Shown piece by piece: positions 55,091 to 64,000 of a stretch of DNA of 64,000 nucleotides (positions are counted from its first letter, which is position 1; every line of letters begins with the position of its first letter). The notes beneath the pieces were generated by a model, which did not search any database, had not been told where the DNA came from, and worked only from the letters and a program-made list of their open reading frames with translations. Source of the stretch: JBBWZH01 sp035544115 (GTDB lineage Bacteria; Actinomycetota; Actinomycetes; Mycobacteriales; CADCTP01); NCBI GenBank assembly GCA_963714145.1, contig OY970235.1:3410001-3474000 (forward strand), written 5' to 3'. The position numbers were made by a program, and so were the translations under genes.

Positions 55091-56689
55091 CGCGTACCCT
55101 CCCTGCTGCTGCTGTTGCTGCTGCTGTTGCGGCGGCCATCGCGCCGCTGGCCGGGCCCGGGGTCCGGGCGCGCGGCCGCGGGCACGCGCGCCTCGGTCGG
55201 GGCGTCGGCCGGGTCGCGGCCCGTCGGACGGCGCGGTCGTGCGTCGTCGGCGAGCACCCAGGTGTCCTTGGAGCCGCCGCCCTGGCTGGAGTTGACCACC
55301 AGCGCGCCCTCGGGCAGCGCGACCCGGGTCAGGCCGCCGGGCAGCACCCAGATCTGCTCGCCGTCGTTGACCGCGAACGGCCGCAGGTCGACGTGGCGGC
55401 GGCGCAGCCGGTCGCCGATCAGCGTCGGCACCGTGGACAGCGCCACCTCCCGCTGGGCGATCCAGCCGCGCGGGTCGGCGGCGACCGCGGTCCGCAGCGC
55501 GGCCAGCTCGCGCGTCGGTGGCCTGCGGGCCGATCACGATGCCCGCGCCGCCGGAGCCGTCGACCGGCTTGAGCACCAGCTCGTCGAGGTGGTCCAGCAC
55601 GTGCGCGAGCACGTCCGGGTCGTCCAGCCGGTAGGTCTCGACGTTGCGGCAGCAGCGGCTCCTCGTCGAGGTAGTACCGGATCAGGTCCGGGCACGTAGG
55701 TGTAGAGCAGCTTGTCGTCGGCGACGCCGTTGCCGACCGCGTTGGCGATCGTGACGTTGCCGGCGCGGGCCGCGTTGAGCAGCCCGGCGCAGCCGATCAC
55801 CGAGTCGGCCCGGAAGTGCAGCGGGTCGAGGAAGTCGTCGTCGATCCGCCGGTAGATGACGTCGCACCCGCTGCTCGCCGGCGGTGGTGCGCATCGCGCA
55901 CCCGGTTGCCGGACGCAGACCAGGTCGCGGCCCTCGACCAGCTCGACGCCCATCTCCCGGGCCAGCAGCGCGTGCTCGAAGTAGGCGGAGTTGTGCACGC
56001 CCGGGGTGAGCACGACGACGGTCGGGTCGGCGACCCCGGCCGGGGCGGCGGCGCGCAGCGCGCGCCAGCAGCCGGGCCGGGTAGTCCTCGACCGGCCGGA
56101 TCCGGTGTGGCGGCGAACGACCTCGGGCAGCACCTGCGCCATCGCCCGCCGGTTCTCGATCACGTAGCTGACCCCGGACGGGATGCGGACGTTGTCCTCC
56201 AGCACCCGGAACTCGCCCGGCCTCGTCGCGGATCAGGTCGACGCCGGCGACGTGCACCCGGACCCCGTTCGGCGGCTCGATGCCCGGCCGCCTCCCGGTG
56301 GAAGTGCGCGCTGGTGGCGACCAGCCGGCGCGGCACGACGCCGTCGGCGAAGCACCTGGCCGGCGCCGTACACGTCGGCCAGGAACGCCTCCAGCGCCCG
56401 GACCCGCTGCGCGACGCCGGCTTCGATCTTGGCCCACTCGGCGGCGTCGATGATCCGCGGCACGAGGTCCAGCGGGAACGGCCGCTCCACGCCCTTGAGC
56501 GCGAACGTGACGCCCTGGTCGAGGAAGGCGCGGGCCAGCACGTCGGCCCGCACGCCGCAGGTCGGCGCTGGACAGCGGCTGCAGCGTCGCGTAGCAGCGC
56601 CTCGTAGGACGGGCGGGTCAGGCCGGGCTCGCGCGAACATCTCGTCCCACGCCGGGGCCGAGGTGGTAGTCCTCGAACAGGTCCGCCAT
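55091..56689 (-). pseudogene. Circularly permuted ATP-grasp protein gene, frameshifted
   Basis: ATG 56689 (MADLFEDYHLGP). Fragments in different frames cover the family from SYEALLRDA, GVTFALKGVERPFPLDLVPR and AHFHREA to NVRIPSGVSYVIENRRAMAQ, VVVLTPGVHNSAYFEHALLA, DDFLDPLHFRADSVIGCAGL, VLKPVDGSGGAGIVIGPQAT and ALPEGALVVNSSQGGGSKDT. Single-base insertions separate them (for example near 55690, 55650, 55510). The last residues before the alpha-E start form a run of nine Gln coded by CAG/CAA (55103-55130). ATP-grasp, alpha-E and transglutaminase genes form a conserved actinobacterial operon, probably for peptide ligation. Confidence 0.7.
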
Positions 56690-56991
56690 GCCGGCGCCTA
56701 CCCGCTGCCCCGCCTGCATGTACCCACCTCGCCACACTATGTGCCGGCTGTTTCCACGGCATTTCGGCGATCCGACTGCCGGGCCCGGCGCCGGCGCGGC
56801 TCCGGTCCGATGTGGACAGTACGGTCCGGGGGCGCCGGGGGTGATCGAATCGTCCCGGCGACGGCGAGACCGGCCGAGACCCTCACCCGGCCGACCCAGC
56901 ACGGGCGAACCGATCCTGGTACCCTGACCCCTCGCGCTGGCGTGCCGGTGCAGCACGCCCCACGATCCGACGACAAACCCGAGGCTTACGC

Positions 56992-57252
56992 GTGGCGAAC
57001 ATCAAGTCCCAGCTCAAGCGCATCAAGACGAACGAGAAGGCCCGGCTGCGCAACAAGTCGGTCAAGTCCTCGTTGAAGACGGCTGTCCGCCGCTTCCGCG
57101 AGGCCTCTGACGCCGGCAACCGCGACGATGCCCTCGTCGCCATGCAGCAGGCGTCTCGCCAGCTCGACAAGGCCGTGAGCAAGGGCGTTATCCACGCGAA
57201 CCAGGCGGCGAACAAGAAGTCCGCCATGGCCCACCGCGCCAACGCCCTCTAA
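56992..57252 (+). CDS. rpsT: Ribosomal protein bS20
   Basis: 86 residues, basic: ANIKSQLKRIKTNEKARLRN, KSVKSSLKTAVRRFREASDA, HANQAANKKSAMAHRANAL. Binds 16S rRNA in the 30S body. GTG start as common in actinobacteria. Followed by an intrinsic terminator hairpin; convergent with holA. Confidence 0.96.
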   Translation: MANIKSQLKRIKTNEKARLRNKSVKSSLKTAVRRFREASDAGNRDDALVAMQQASRQLDKAVSKGVIHANQAANKKSAMAHRANAL

Positions 57253-57274
57253 CTAACCTCCGCTCGAGCACCGA

Positions 57275-57303
57275 GCCGTCCGAGCCCACCCGCTCGGGCG
57301 GCT
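57275..57303 (+). terminator. rpsT terminator
   Basis: GCCGTCCGAGC pairs with GCTCGGGCGGC (one mismatch-like wobble) around CCCACCC, followed by TTCTT. Lies between convergent rpsT and holA. Confidence 0.75.
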
Positions 57304-57332
57304 TCTTGCTGCCCGGATCGCCCGGATCCGGG

Positions 57333-58298
57333 CTAGCGAGCGGCGCGGGCGGCGGCGATGCCGCGGATGGCGGCTTCCAGGGCGTAGGACGGGTCGGCCG
57401 CGACACCCTTGACGCCGGCGTTCAGGTCGGCGACCAGCCGCATGGCCTGGGCCAGCCCCGGCTCGGTCCAGCCGCGGGACTGGGACTGGGCCCGCTTGAC
57501 CTTCCATGGCGGCATGCCCAGCGACGTCGCCAGCGTGTACGGGTTCGCCCGGCCGGCCGAGCTGACCCGGGCGACGGAGCGGACCCCGTCGGCCAGCGCG
57601 TCCGCGACCAGCACGTGCGCCACGCCGACCGCCAGCGCCCAGCGCAGTGCCTCCAGCGCGCCGGGGACATCGCCGACCACGGCACGGTCGGCCACGGCGA
57701 ATCCGGTCACCTCGGCGCGGCCGCGGTGGTACCGGGCCACCGCCGCGCCGTCGACGCGACCGCCGGTGTCGGCGACCAGCTGCGAACAGGCCGTGGACAG
57801 CTCGCGCAGGTCGGTGCCGACCGCGTCGAGCAGGATCGCGACCGCGTCCGGCGATATCGCCCCACCGACCCGGGCGATCTCGGCCCGGACGAACGCCTGC
57901 CGCTCCTCGGCCCGGGTGATCTTCGGGCACTCGGTCACCGCCGCTCCGGCGCCGCGCAGCAGTTCCAGCAGGGCCTTCCCGCGGGCGCCGCCGGAGTGCA
58001 CGACGACCAGCCGCACCTCCTCGGACAGGTCCGCCAGGTGGGCCTTCAGCGCGTCCAGCAGCTCGGTCTTGATCTCCTGGGCGCCGCGCAGCACGACCAC
58101 CCGCCGGTCGCCGAACAGCGACGGGCTGAGCAGGTCGTACAGATCGCCGGGGGTGACCTCGGCCACGGTCAGATCGCGCACGTCGCACTCCGGGTCACGG
58201 GCCCGGGCCGCGGCGACCACCTCGGCCACCGCCCGCGAGACCAGCAACTCCTCGTCGCCCACTACCAGCCGCAACGGCGAATCAGACGGGTCGGCCAC
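57333..58298 (-). CDS. holA: DNA polymerase III delta subunit
   Basis: 321 residues from GTG 58298 (VADPSDSPLRLVVGDEELLV). AAA-like clamp-loader fold: LLSPSLFGDRRVVVLRGAQE, then VRLVVVHSGGARGKALLELL, ECPKITRAEERQAFVRAEI and the lid and collar regions (VGTDLRELSTACSQLVADTG). Opens the beta clamp for loading. Usual neighbour of comEA/comEC and rpsT in actinobacteria. Normal length. Confidence 0.94.
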   Translation of the reverse strand: MADPSDSPLRLVVGDEELLVSRAVAEVVAAARARDPECDVRDLTVAEVTPGDLYDLLSPSLFGDRRVVVLRGAQEIKTELLDALKAHLADLSEEVRLVVVHSGGARGKALLELLRGAGAAVTECPKITRAEERQAFVRAEIARVGGAISPDAVAILLDAVGTDLRELSTACSQLVADTGGRVDGAAVARYHRGRAEVTGFAVADRAVVGDVPGALEALRWALAVGVAHVLVADALADGVRSVARVSSAGRANPYTLATSLGMPPWKVKRAQSQSRGWTEPGLAQAMRLVADLNAGVKGVAADPSYALEAAIRGIAAARAAR

Positions 58299-58434
58299 GC
58301 CCCAATCCTGGCACGCCGCCCCGACACCCGACGCCCGGGACACCGCGCGCCGCGCCCCCACTCCGGGCCGCACCACCGCCGCTGCCGCGCATCCCACCGG
58401 CGACCAACGCGGCGCGGCGCCCGGCCGCGGCCGG

Positions 58435-60822
58435 TCAGGGCGGCGGGTGGGAGCGGGTGACGGCGAACAGCCGGCCGGCGTCGTCGCAGACGGCTATGTC
58501 GCCGCTCTGGTCGGTCCGCAGCGTACGGGCGCCGAGGCGGGTCAGCTCGGCCAGCAGGGCCGGCGCGGGGTGGCCGTAGTCGTTGCCCCGGCCCACCGAG
58601 ATCACGGCCAGCGCCGGATGCACCCGGGCCAGGAAGGCCGGGCTCTGCCAGGCGGAGCCGTGATGCGGCGTCTTGAGCACGTCGGCGCTCAGATCGGTGC
58701 CACCGCGCAGCATGGCGTCCTGCGCCTCGACCTCGGCGTCGCCGGTCAGCAGGATCGTGTGGCCGCGGTCGCGCACGCGCAGCACCACGGAGGAGTTGTT
58801 CGGGTCCGAGCGGGTGCCGTGCGCCGCCGCGCGGGGCGCGACCACCTCCAGCCGAATGCCGGCGACCTCGCGGGCCTCCCCCACCGCGGCGGTCCACAGT
58901 GGAAGGTGCGCACCGCCGGCGGCGTCCCGGACGGACCGCCAGGCCGAGGCGGGTTCGCGCAGCGGGCCGACCTCGATCGCGCCGACCGCGCGGCGGCGCA
59001 GCACCCCGGACAGGCCACCGACGTGGTCGGCGTGCAGGTGGGTGAGCACCAGCAGCGGGACCTGCCGGACGCCGAGCCGGCGCAGGCAGGCGTCCACAGC
59101 GACCGGATCGGGGCCGGCATCGACCACCACGGCGGCGCCCGGGCCGGCGTTCAGCACCAGCGCGTCACCCTGGCCGACGTCGCAGGCGACCAGCAGCCAG
59201 CCGCGCGGCGGCCAGCCCGGATGCACCACGCCGGCCGGCAACCCGACGACCACGATGCCGGTCACCGCGGCGAGGGTGACCCGGCGGACGGCCCGCAGCC
59301 GGGCCAGCCAGACCGCCACCGCCAGCGCGCCGAGCAGGGTCAGGCCGCCGACCAGCCCGGCCGGCCAGGGCAGCTGCGCGCCGGGCACCCGCGCGCCGCG
59401 CTCGGCGACCAGGACGATCCAGCCGACCGGCAGGCCGGCCACCCGGGCCAGCAGCCTGGCCAGCCGGTGCGAGACCGGCGCCACCAGCGCGATCAGCACA
59501 CCGAGCACGGTGGCGGGCGCCACCGCGGGCTCGGCCAGCAGGTTCGCCGGGATCGCGACCAGGCTCAGCGTCCCGCTCAGGCCGGCGATCAGCGGCGCGG
59601 TGGCCAGGTGCGCGACGGCGGGCACCGCGACCGCCTCGGCGATGCCGCGCGGCACGCCGCGTAGCCGCAGCCGGCGGGCGAAACCCGGGGCCAGCAGCAA
59701 CAGGGCGGCGGTCGCCGCGACCGACAGCGCGAAGCCGGGATCGCCGGCCAGCGACGGCACCGCCAGCAGCAGGACCAGCACGGTCAGGGCCAGGCTCGGC
59801 ACCGCCGCCCGGGGTCGGCCGGCGGCGAGCGCGATCAGCGCGATACCGCCCATCACGGCCGCCCGCAGCACGCTCGGCGACGGCCGGGCCAGCACCACGA
59901 ACCCGGCGAGCGCGAGCCCGCCGCCGACCGCCGCCGTGCGCGGGCCGGCCGTCGCCGCCCGCAGCAGGAGCAGCACCGACCCGGCCACGATCGCGACGTT
60001 GGTGCCGCTGACCGCGACCAGGTGGGTCAGGCCGGTCGTCTTGAAGGACTCCACCAGCACCGGGTCGAGGCCGGAGCGGTCGCCGACGACGAGGCCGGGT
60101 AGCAGCCCGCGCGGGCCGTCCGGGAGCACCGCGGCCGCCTCGCGGAGGCCGTCCCGCAGGTGCCCGGCCGCGCGCTGCGGCAGGGACGGGCCGCCGCGCA
60201 GCTCGGGCGGCCCGCGGATCGTGAGCACGGCGGCGGTGAGGTCGCCGCGCCGCGGCGGGGTGAGCCGACCGTCCGCCCGCAGATGCTGGCTCGGCAACAG
60301 GCCCTGCCAGCCGGTGCTGGGCGCCAGCACCAGCACCCGGGCGGAGCCGCGCCAGGCCGCGGCACCGGCGGCCACCCGTTCGACCCGGGCCGGCACCGCA
60401 ACCCGGTCGGAGCCGCCGGGCAGCGGGCGCGGGTCGTCGGTGACCACCAGGTCGGCCACCACCGCGGCCCGTTCGGTGGCCAGCCGGGCGACCGGCGATG
60501 AGTCACGGGCCTGCACCCGGACCGCCGTCGCGATGGCGGCCGCCGCCGCGCAGCCGAGCAGCAACGCGACCGCCGGCGCCCAGCGGCGGGTGCCGGCGAG
60601 CAACAGCGCGCCGGACGCCGCCGCCAGCAGGCCGCCGAGGAGAAACCCGCCCAGCGACGGGGCGGCCAGTACGGCGAGCGTGGTCAGCCAGGCGGCGAGC
60701 GCACCCGCGGCCAACCGGAGATCCACCGGCGGCGCCGGCTCAGCACCGGCCGGCTGGGCACCGGCCAGCTGGGCGGCGGCCGGCTGGGCGCCAGCCCGCT
60801 GGGCGCCACGCGACCGGGCCAC
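58435..60822 (-). CDS. comEC: ComEC/Rec2 DNA-uptake channel
   Basis: 795 residues. N-terminal Ala/Gln/Pro repeats (AGAQPA), helices and a DUF4131 segment, the competence membrane domain (LVAVSGTNVAIVAGSVLLLL, ten or so helices), and a C-terminal metallo-beta-lactamase domain with VLTHLHADHVGGLSGVLRRR and KTPHHGSAWQSPAFLARVHP. Forms the pore that carries single-stranded DNA into the cytoplasm in transformation. Follows comEA with a 1-base gap. Confidence 0.93.
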   Translation of the reverse strand: MARSRGAQRAGAQPAAAQLAGAQPAGAEPAPPVDLRLAAGALAAWLTTLAVLAAPSLGGFLLGGLLAAASGALLLAGTRRWAPAVALLLGCAAAAAIATAVRVQARDSSPVARLATERAAVVADLVVTDDPRPLPGGSDRVAVPARVERVAAGAAAWRGSARVLVLAPSTGWQGLLPSQHLRADGRLTPPRRGDLTAAVLTIRGPPELRGGPSLPQRAAGHLRDGLREAAAVLPDGPRGLLPGLVVGDRSGLDPVLVESFKTTGLTHLVAVSGTNVAIVAGSVLLLLRAATAGPRTAAVGGGLALAGFVVLARPSPSVLRAAVMGGIALIALAAGRPRAAVPSLALTVLVLLLAVPSLAGDPGFALSVAATAALLLLAPGFARRLRLRGVPRGIAEAVAVPAVAHLATAPLIAGLSGTLSLVAIPANLLAEPAVAPATVLGVLIALVAPVSHRLARLLARVAGLPVGWIVLVAERGARVPGAQLPWPAGLVGGLTLLGALAVAVWLARLRAVRRVTLAAVTGIVVVGLPAGVVHPGWPPRGWLLVACDVGQGDALVLNAGPGAAVVVDAGPDPVAVDACLRRLGVRQVPLLVLTHLHADHVGGLSGVLRRRAVGAIEVGPLREPASAWRSVRDAAGGAHLPLWTAAVGEAREVAGIRLEVVAPRAAAHGTRSDPNNSSVVLRVRDRGHTILLTGDAEVEAQDAMLRGGTDLSADVLKTPHHGSAWQSPAFLARVHPALAVISVGRGNDYGHPAPALLAELTRLGARTLRTDQSGDIAVCDDAGRLFAVTRSHPPP

Positions 60823-60823
60823 C

Positions 60824-61945
60824 TCAGACCGTCACCTTGTCGCGCAGTTCGCCGAATTTGCTGTCGCCGATTCCATCGACGTCGCGCAACTGGTCGACCG
60901 ACTCGAACCGGCCGCCGTGCGCGGCGCGGTAGTCGACGATCCGCTGCGCCAGCACCGGGCCGACGCCGGGCAGTGCGTCGAGTTGCTCGACCGTCGCGGC
61001 GTTCAGGTCCAGCGGACCACCGGACTGTCCACCTGGGACAGCCGAGCCGTCGCCGGCCGGCACCGCCGGAGCGGGCGGCGGACCGCCGACGAAGATCAGC
61101 TCACCGTCGGCGACCCGGCGGGCGAGGTTCAACGCCCCGAGATCGACGCCTGGTAGCGGGCCGCCGGCCGCGCGGACCGCGTCGATCACGCGCGCCCCGG
61201 CCGGCAGGCTGACCACGCCCGGCCGGCGCACCTTCCCGCTGACCGCGACGACCAGCCGGGCCTGGCCGGCCACCGGCGACGGCCCGCCCGCACCGGCCGG
61301 CCCGCCCGGACCGGCCGGGATGCCCGCCCGCACGACCGGCGGTGCGGTCACCGGCACCGCCGCCGGCCGCGACCGCCAGGTCACGAAACCGACCACCGCC
61401 GCCGCGACCAGCGCCACAACCACCAGCGAGACCGCACCGCGCCGCCCCGGGTCCAGCCGTGCCCCCAGCAGTGACTCCGGCACCAGCCCCGCCAGTCGCG
61501 CCCGCACGCCGGGACCAGCGCCGCCCCCAGCCGGCACCTCATCCGGCCGTGCATGCCGCCCGTATCCCGACGCGGCGCCGGCGGCATCCGCGCCATCCAG
61601 CGTCGACCCGGCACCCGCCGACGCCCGCTCGCGCCACGGCGTGGCGCCGCCGGCATCGGCGCCGGGACCGGCCGGCCAGCGTTCGGGCAGCCGGGTCGGT
61701 GCGTGCGCCAGGACGGTGGGCCAGTCAAGGTCGGCCGGGGCGGCAGCGGGCAGCGGGACGGCCGGGGCGGGCCGGAAAGCGCCAGGCGGCGGGCCGCCGG
61801 GCGACCTGGCGGCGGGACGCAGCTGATCCAGGAGCGTGTCGTCGGGCAGCCAGGCGGGGGCGGCGGGGCGGCGCAGCGCGGCGAGGCGGGCTTCAGCCTC
61901 GGCTACCTGCGCGGCGCTGCGGCGGCGGAACGGGAGGGTCGGCAC
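60824..61945 (-). CDS. comEA: ComEA DNA receptor
   Basis: 373 residues. A long Pro/Ala/Gly-rich N-terminal region, a transmembrane helix (AVSLVVVALVAAAVVGFVTW), an SLBB domain (LVVAVSGKVRRPGVVSLPAG, ARVIDAVRAAGGPLPGVDLG) and tandem helix-hairpin-helix motifs (LDLNAATVEQLDALPGVGPV and VDYRAAHGGRFESVDQLRDV). Binds incoming double-stranded DNA and hands it to ComEC. Start ATG 61945. Confidence 0.93.
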   Translation of the reverse strand: MPTLPFRRRSAAQVAEAEARLAALRRPAAPAWLPDDTLLDQLRPAARSPGGPPPGAFRPAPAVPLPAAAPADLDWPTVLAHAPTRLPERWPAGPGADAGGATPWRERASAGAGSTLDGADAAGAASGYGRHARPDEVPAGGGAGPGVRARLAGLVPESLLGARLDPGRRGAVSLVVVALVAAAVVGFVTWRSRPAAVPVTAPPVVRAGIPAGPGGPAGAGGPSPVAGQARLVVAVSGKVRRPGVVSLPAGARVIDAVRAAGGPLPGVDLGALNLARRVADGELIFVGGPPPAPAVPAGDGSAVPGGQSGGPLDLNAATVEQLDALPGVGPVLAQRIVDYRAAHGGRFESVDQLRDVDGIGDSKFGELRDKVTV

Positions 61946-62064
61946 GACACCGACGCTAGGCAGCCGCGGCCGGCCGGAGCAGCCCCGCGGGCAATCTGTG
62001 GACGACGGTTCAGCCTGTGGACAAGCGTTTGTGCTAGGCGGAATCCTGCGCTAGGAGACGGTTC

Positions 62065-62097
62065 AGCCCCGGTCGGGCGAGGGGGCCGACCGGGGCT
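62065..62097 (-). terminator. Hairpin downstream of the 62109-62618 gene
   Basis: AGCCCCGGTCGG (62065-62076) and its exact complement (62086-62097) form a 12-bp stem with a 9-nt loop directly after the stop of the leftward gene. It separates that gene from comEA, whose upstream region carries two TGTGGAC motifs, one of them TGTGGACAA (62016-62024), a Streptomyces-type DnaA box. Confidence 0.7.
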
Positions 62098-62108
62098 GGA
62101 CGCGACAG

Positions 62109-62618
62109 CTAGCTGGCGAGCGGGACGTACGAGACCCAGGCGGTCTCGATGACGCGGTCGCCGGTCTCGATCCGCAGCCGCACCGGGCCGGGGGGCACCG
62201 GGTCGATCCGGAACCGGCCCAGATCGTCGGCGGCAACTATGGCACCCGACTGCGGCGTGGAGCCGAAGCGGTGCACGATGACCGTCGCCGGCGTCGGTGG
62301 CATCAGCTGGCCGACCAACACCGGGCGGCCGCGCTCGGCGCTGATCTCGACCTCCACCGCCAGCCCATCGTCCTCGGCGAATTCGGTGCCGAAGCCGAGC
62401 AGCCGCGGCCCGGTGCCGGGCTCGCTGCCGTCGCGGATCCCGGCCAGCACCTCCCGGTCGGCCAGCGAGTCGTAGGCCAGCTCGGCCAGGTCGGCGTCGA
62501 TCGTCCGCCAGCTGAACGCCATCCGGGCCTGCTCGAACAGCCCCGGGTCCGGCGGGTCGAGCTCGGTGAACAGCGTCCGTAGCTCGGCGAGGAGTTCGTC
62601 GTCCCGCACCGCGATCAC
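62109..62618 (-). CDS. Conserved actinobacterial protein next to a sigma remnant and subtilase
   Basis: 169 residues: an N-terminal helical part (DELLAELRTLFTELDPPDPG, FEQARMAFSWRTIDADLAEL) and a beta-rich C-terminal domain (VEISAERGRPVLVGQLMPPT, GRFRIDPVPPGPVRLRIETG). No name. Found beside sigma-factor and CHAT or S8-peptidase genes in actinobacteria; its stop-start overlap with the next gene upstream (4 bp) suggests one operon. Confidence 0.65.
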   Translation of the reverse strand: MIAVRDDELLAELRTLFTELDPPDPGLFEQARMAFSWRTIDADLAELAYDSLADREVLAGIRDGSEPGTGPRLLGFGTEFAEDDGLAVEVEISAERGRPVLVGQLMPPTPATVIVHRFGSTPQSGAIVAADDLGRFRIDPVPPGPVRLRIETGDRVIETAWVSYVPLAS

Positions 62619-63034
62619 CGCCGCCCGTCCTTCGACGCCCGCGCCGCCGGCGCAACGCCGGCAACCTGGCCAACCCCCACCTCAAGCAGCTCCGACAGCC
62701 GGACCAGGTGCCGGCTCGAGCCCGGCCGGGTCGAGGCCGGCTCGGTCGGGCCCGGCTGGGCCGAGCCAACGACCGCGTCCGCCGGCACGTCGGCCAGCAG
62801 CCGCAGCAGCTGCTCGCAGCCGGCCGAGAGGCGGGCGATCGCGGCGTGCAGCTCGCGCCGCCGGCCCGGGTGCGAACGCTGGTCGACGGACGCCATCGCG
62901 GCGAGGTCGGCTACCCGGCGCTGCCGGCTGCGCGGAGCCCGGAATGACTCCTGCCTGGTCACGAGCACCGCCTGCGCTCGGCGGGCCGTCGGCCAGCTAT
63001 CGGGACGCAGGCCCCGCCCCATCCTGGGTTGCAT
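62615..63034 (-). pseudogene. Degenerate sigma-factor-like gene
   Basis: 139 residues. RQESFRAPRSRQRRVADLAA resembles sigma region 2.4, and ELHAAIARLSAGCEQLLRLLAD resembles the start of region 4, as in the sigma genes that normally head this operon. The front part of region 2 is missing and the region-4 helix-turn-helix is replaced by a Pro/Ser/Thr-rich run (SAQPGPTEPASTRPGSS) before the terminal HLVRLSELLEVG. Hence probably non-functional; resemblance is only moderate. Confidence 0.45.
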
Positions 63035-63097
63035 TGAGTCATCGTCAAACCCCCGCCATCGTCGTTGTCCGTTATCGCTAGGTCCTACGCCGCCAGG

Positions 63098-64000
63098 TCA
63101 TCCCGCGTTCACCAGAACGCCGAGATCGGGCAGCCGGTACTTGTTCCAGTCGCGCAGCAACCGGTTGGTCGCCTCCGCGGCGCTGACCTGCCACGACCAC
63201 GCGGCCGCCACGATCGCAGCGGACACCGCGGGGGTCGCGAACGAGGTGCCACTCCAGCGCGCGTACCCGGGGAACCGGGCCGGTATCGGCTGGGTCGACC
63301 AGGGGTGCGGCGCCAGGTTGACCTGGGGCAACTCGCCCGCGCTCTCGTCGAAGAAGGTGCTCACCACATCTACCCCCACGGCGCAGGCGTCAACCCAGGG
63401 GCCGTAGTTGCTGAACCCGGCCGGGCCGTGCGCGTCGACCGCGCCGACGCCGATCACCTGCGGCAGCGCCGCCGGGAAGAACGGCCGCCAGGACGAGTTG
63501 TTGCCGGCCGCCGCGACGATCACCGTGCCGGACCGGACCAGCGGGCCGAGCGCGCTGGTGAGTGTCGCGGATGGACGGTCGCGCCGGGTGTAGCCGCCGA
63601 GCGAGAGGTTGAGCACGTCCAGGGTGAGGCCGGCGTCGGCGACCGCGGCCCGCAGCCGGCCGATCCCGCGCACCAGCCCGTGGATGTCGCCCTCGCCGGT
63701 GGCCTTGAGCACCCGCCCGACGGCGAGCCGGGCCCCGGGGGCGATCTTGCGGACGACGCCGGAGACGAACGTGCCGTGCCCGCCCTGCCGGTCCAGGCAG
63801 AGCGCGTTGGCCGCCTCCGCCGGACGGTCCTCATCGGACTTGCCGGTGACGAAGAACCGGCCGTTCAACATGACGTGCGGGGGGCCGCCGGCGGCGCCGA
63901 TGATCCCGGTGTCCAGCACACCGACGGTGAAGCCCTTGCCGACCGGCGTGTCCGGCCAGAGCGGGGCCGGCTGGGCGCTCGGCTCGGCGACCGTGGCCGG
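63098..64000 (-). CDS. S8 (subtilisin) peptidase, cut by the window edge
   Basis: The frame enters from beyond base 64000 and stops at 63098. The catalytic triad is complete in the visible part: Asp in FTVGVLDTGIIG, His in GGHGTFVSGVV, Ser in WSGTSFATPAVSAAIV, with the oxyanion Asn in VIVAAAGNNSSW. Missing are the start and any signal or pro-peptide. May act outside the cell or as part of a conflict or regulatory operon with the two genes after it. Confidence 0.88.
   Translation of the reverse strand, partial: PATVAEPSAQPAPLWPDTPVGKGFTVGVLDTGIIGAAGGPPHVMLNGRFFVTGKSDEDRPAEAANALCLDRQGGHGTFVSGVVRKIAPGARLAVGRVLKATGEGDIHGLVRGIGRLRAAVADAGLTLDVLNLSLGGYTRRDRPSATLTSALGPLVRSGTVIVAAAGNNSSWRPFFPAALPQVIGVGAVDAHGPAGFSNYGPWVDACAVGVDVVSTFFDESAGELPQVNLAPHPWSTQPIPARFPGYARWSGTSFATPAVSAAIVAAAWSWQVSAAEATNRLLRDWNKYRLPDLGVLVNAG

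Overview
High-GC, GTG-rich DNA with leaderless promoters and the actinobacterial gene order lepA, hemW, hrcA, dnaJ, rsmE, HIT, phoH, ybeY, CBS protein, era points to an actinomycete, most likely of the Micromonosporaceae (inference from gene content and order; no 16S is present). No tRNA, rRNA or CRISPR array was seen.

Layout. Bases 1-13.2 kb are host: the N-terminal part of era, a fur-katA operon followed by a candidate structured RNA, two paralogous lipoproteins, the cdd-like/CBS/ybeY/phoH/HIT series, a sigma/partner pair, rsmE and dnaJ. From about 13.22 to 37.59 kb lies a 24.4-kb integrated phage-like element. From 37.6 to 64 kb the host resumes: DUF4870 protein, hrcA, an ECF-like sigma factor with a giant repeat linker, hemW, lipid and redox enzymes, an MFS transporter, lepA, an M1 peptidase, a frameshift-riddled ATP-grasp/alpha-E/transglutaminase operon, rpsT, holA, comEC-comEA and a subtilase cut by the window edge.

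The element carries a tyrosine integrase, a divergent XRE/XRE lysogeny switch with CACGTG operators, long runs of overlapping small genes, a DUF2303 gene, a RusA-like resolvase, a C5-cytosine methyltransferase, a Ymh/HEPN-like gene, a replication-like gene with embedded repeats, an HNH nuclease, a GH25 endolysin with small membrane proteins, an XRE-ImmA protease pair, a perfect actinobacterial SOS box and a second XRE-TPR regulator. It has no recognisable terminase, portal, capsid or tail gene and no FtsK-like transfer gene, so it looks like a phage satellite or a stripped prophage.

The main discovery is where it sits. Both ends are CIRCE operators (TTGGCACTC-N9-GAGTGCCAA), the binding site of the heat-shock repressor HrcA, whose gene lies 1 kb away. 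The crossover appears to lie inside the dnaJ operator: dnaJ keeps a CIRCE but its promoter-side DNA now comes from the element, while the original promoter (same TACACT hexamer as hrcA) is stranded at the far end. Integration and excision could therefore be coupled to HrcA occupancy. Other points: a pseudoknot-capable RNA after katA, a dispersed tandem repeat family containing start codons, a recent 124-bp duplication, and a dense local cluster of indels at 53.4-56.7 kb.
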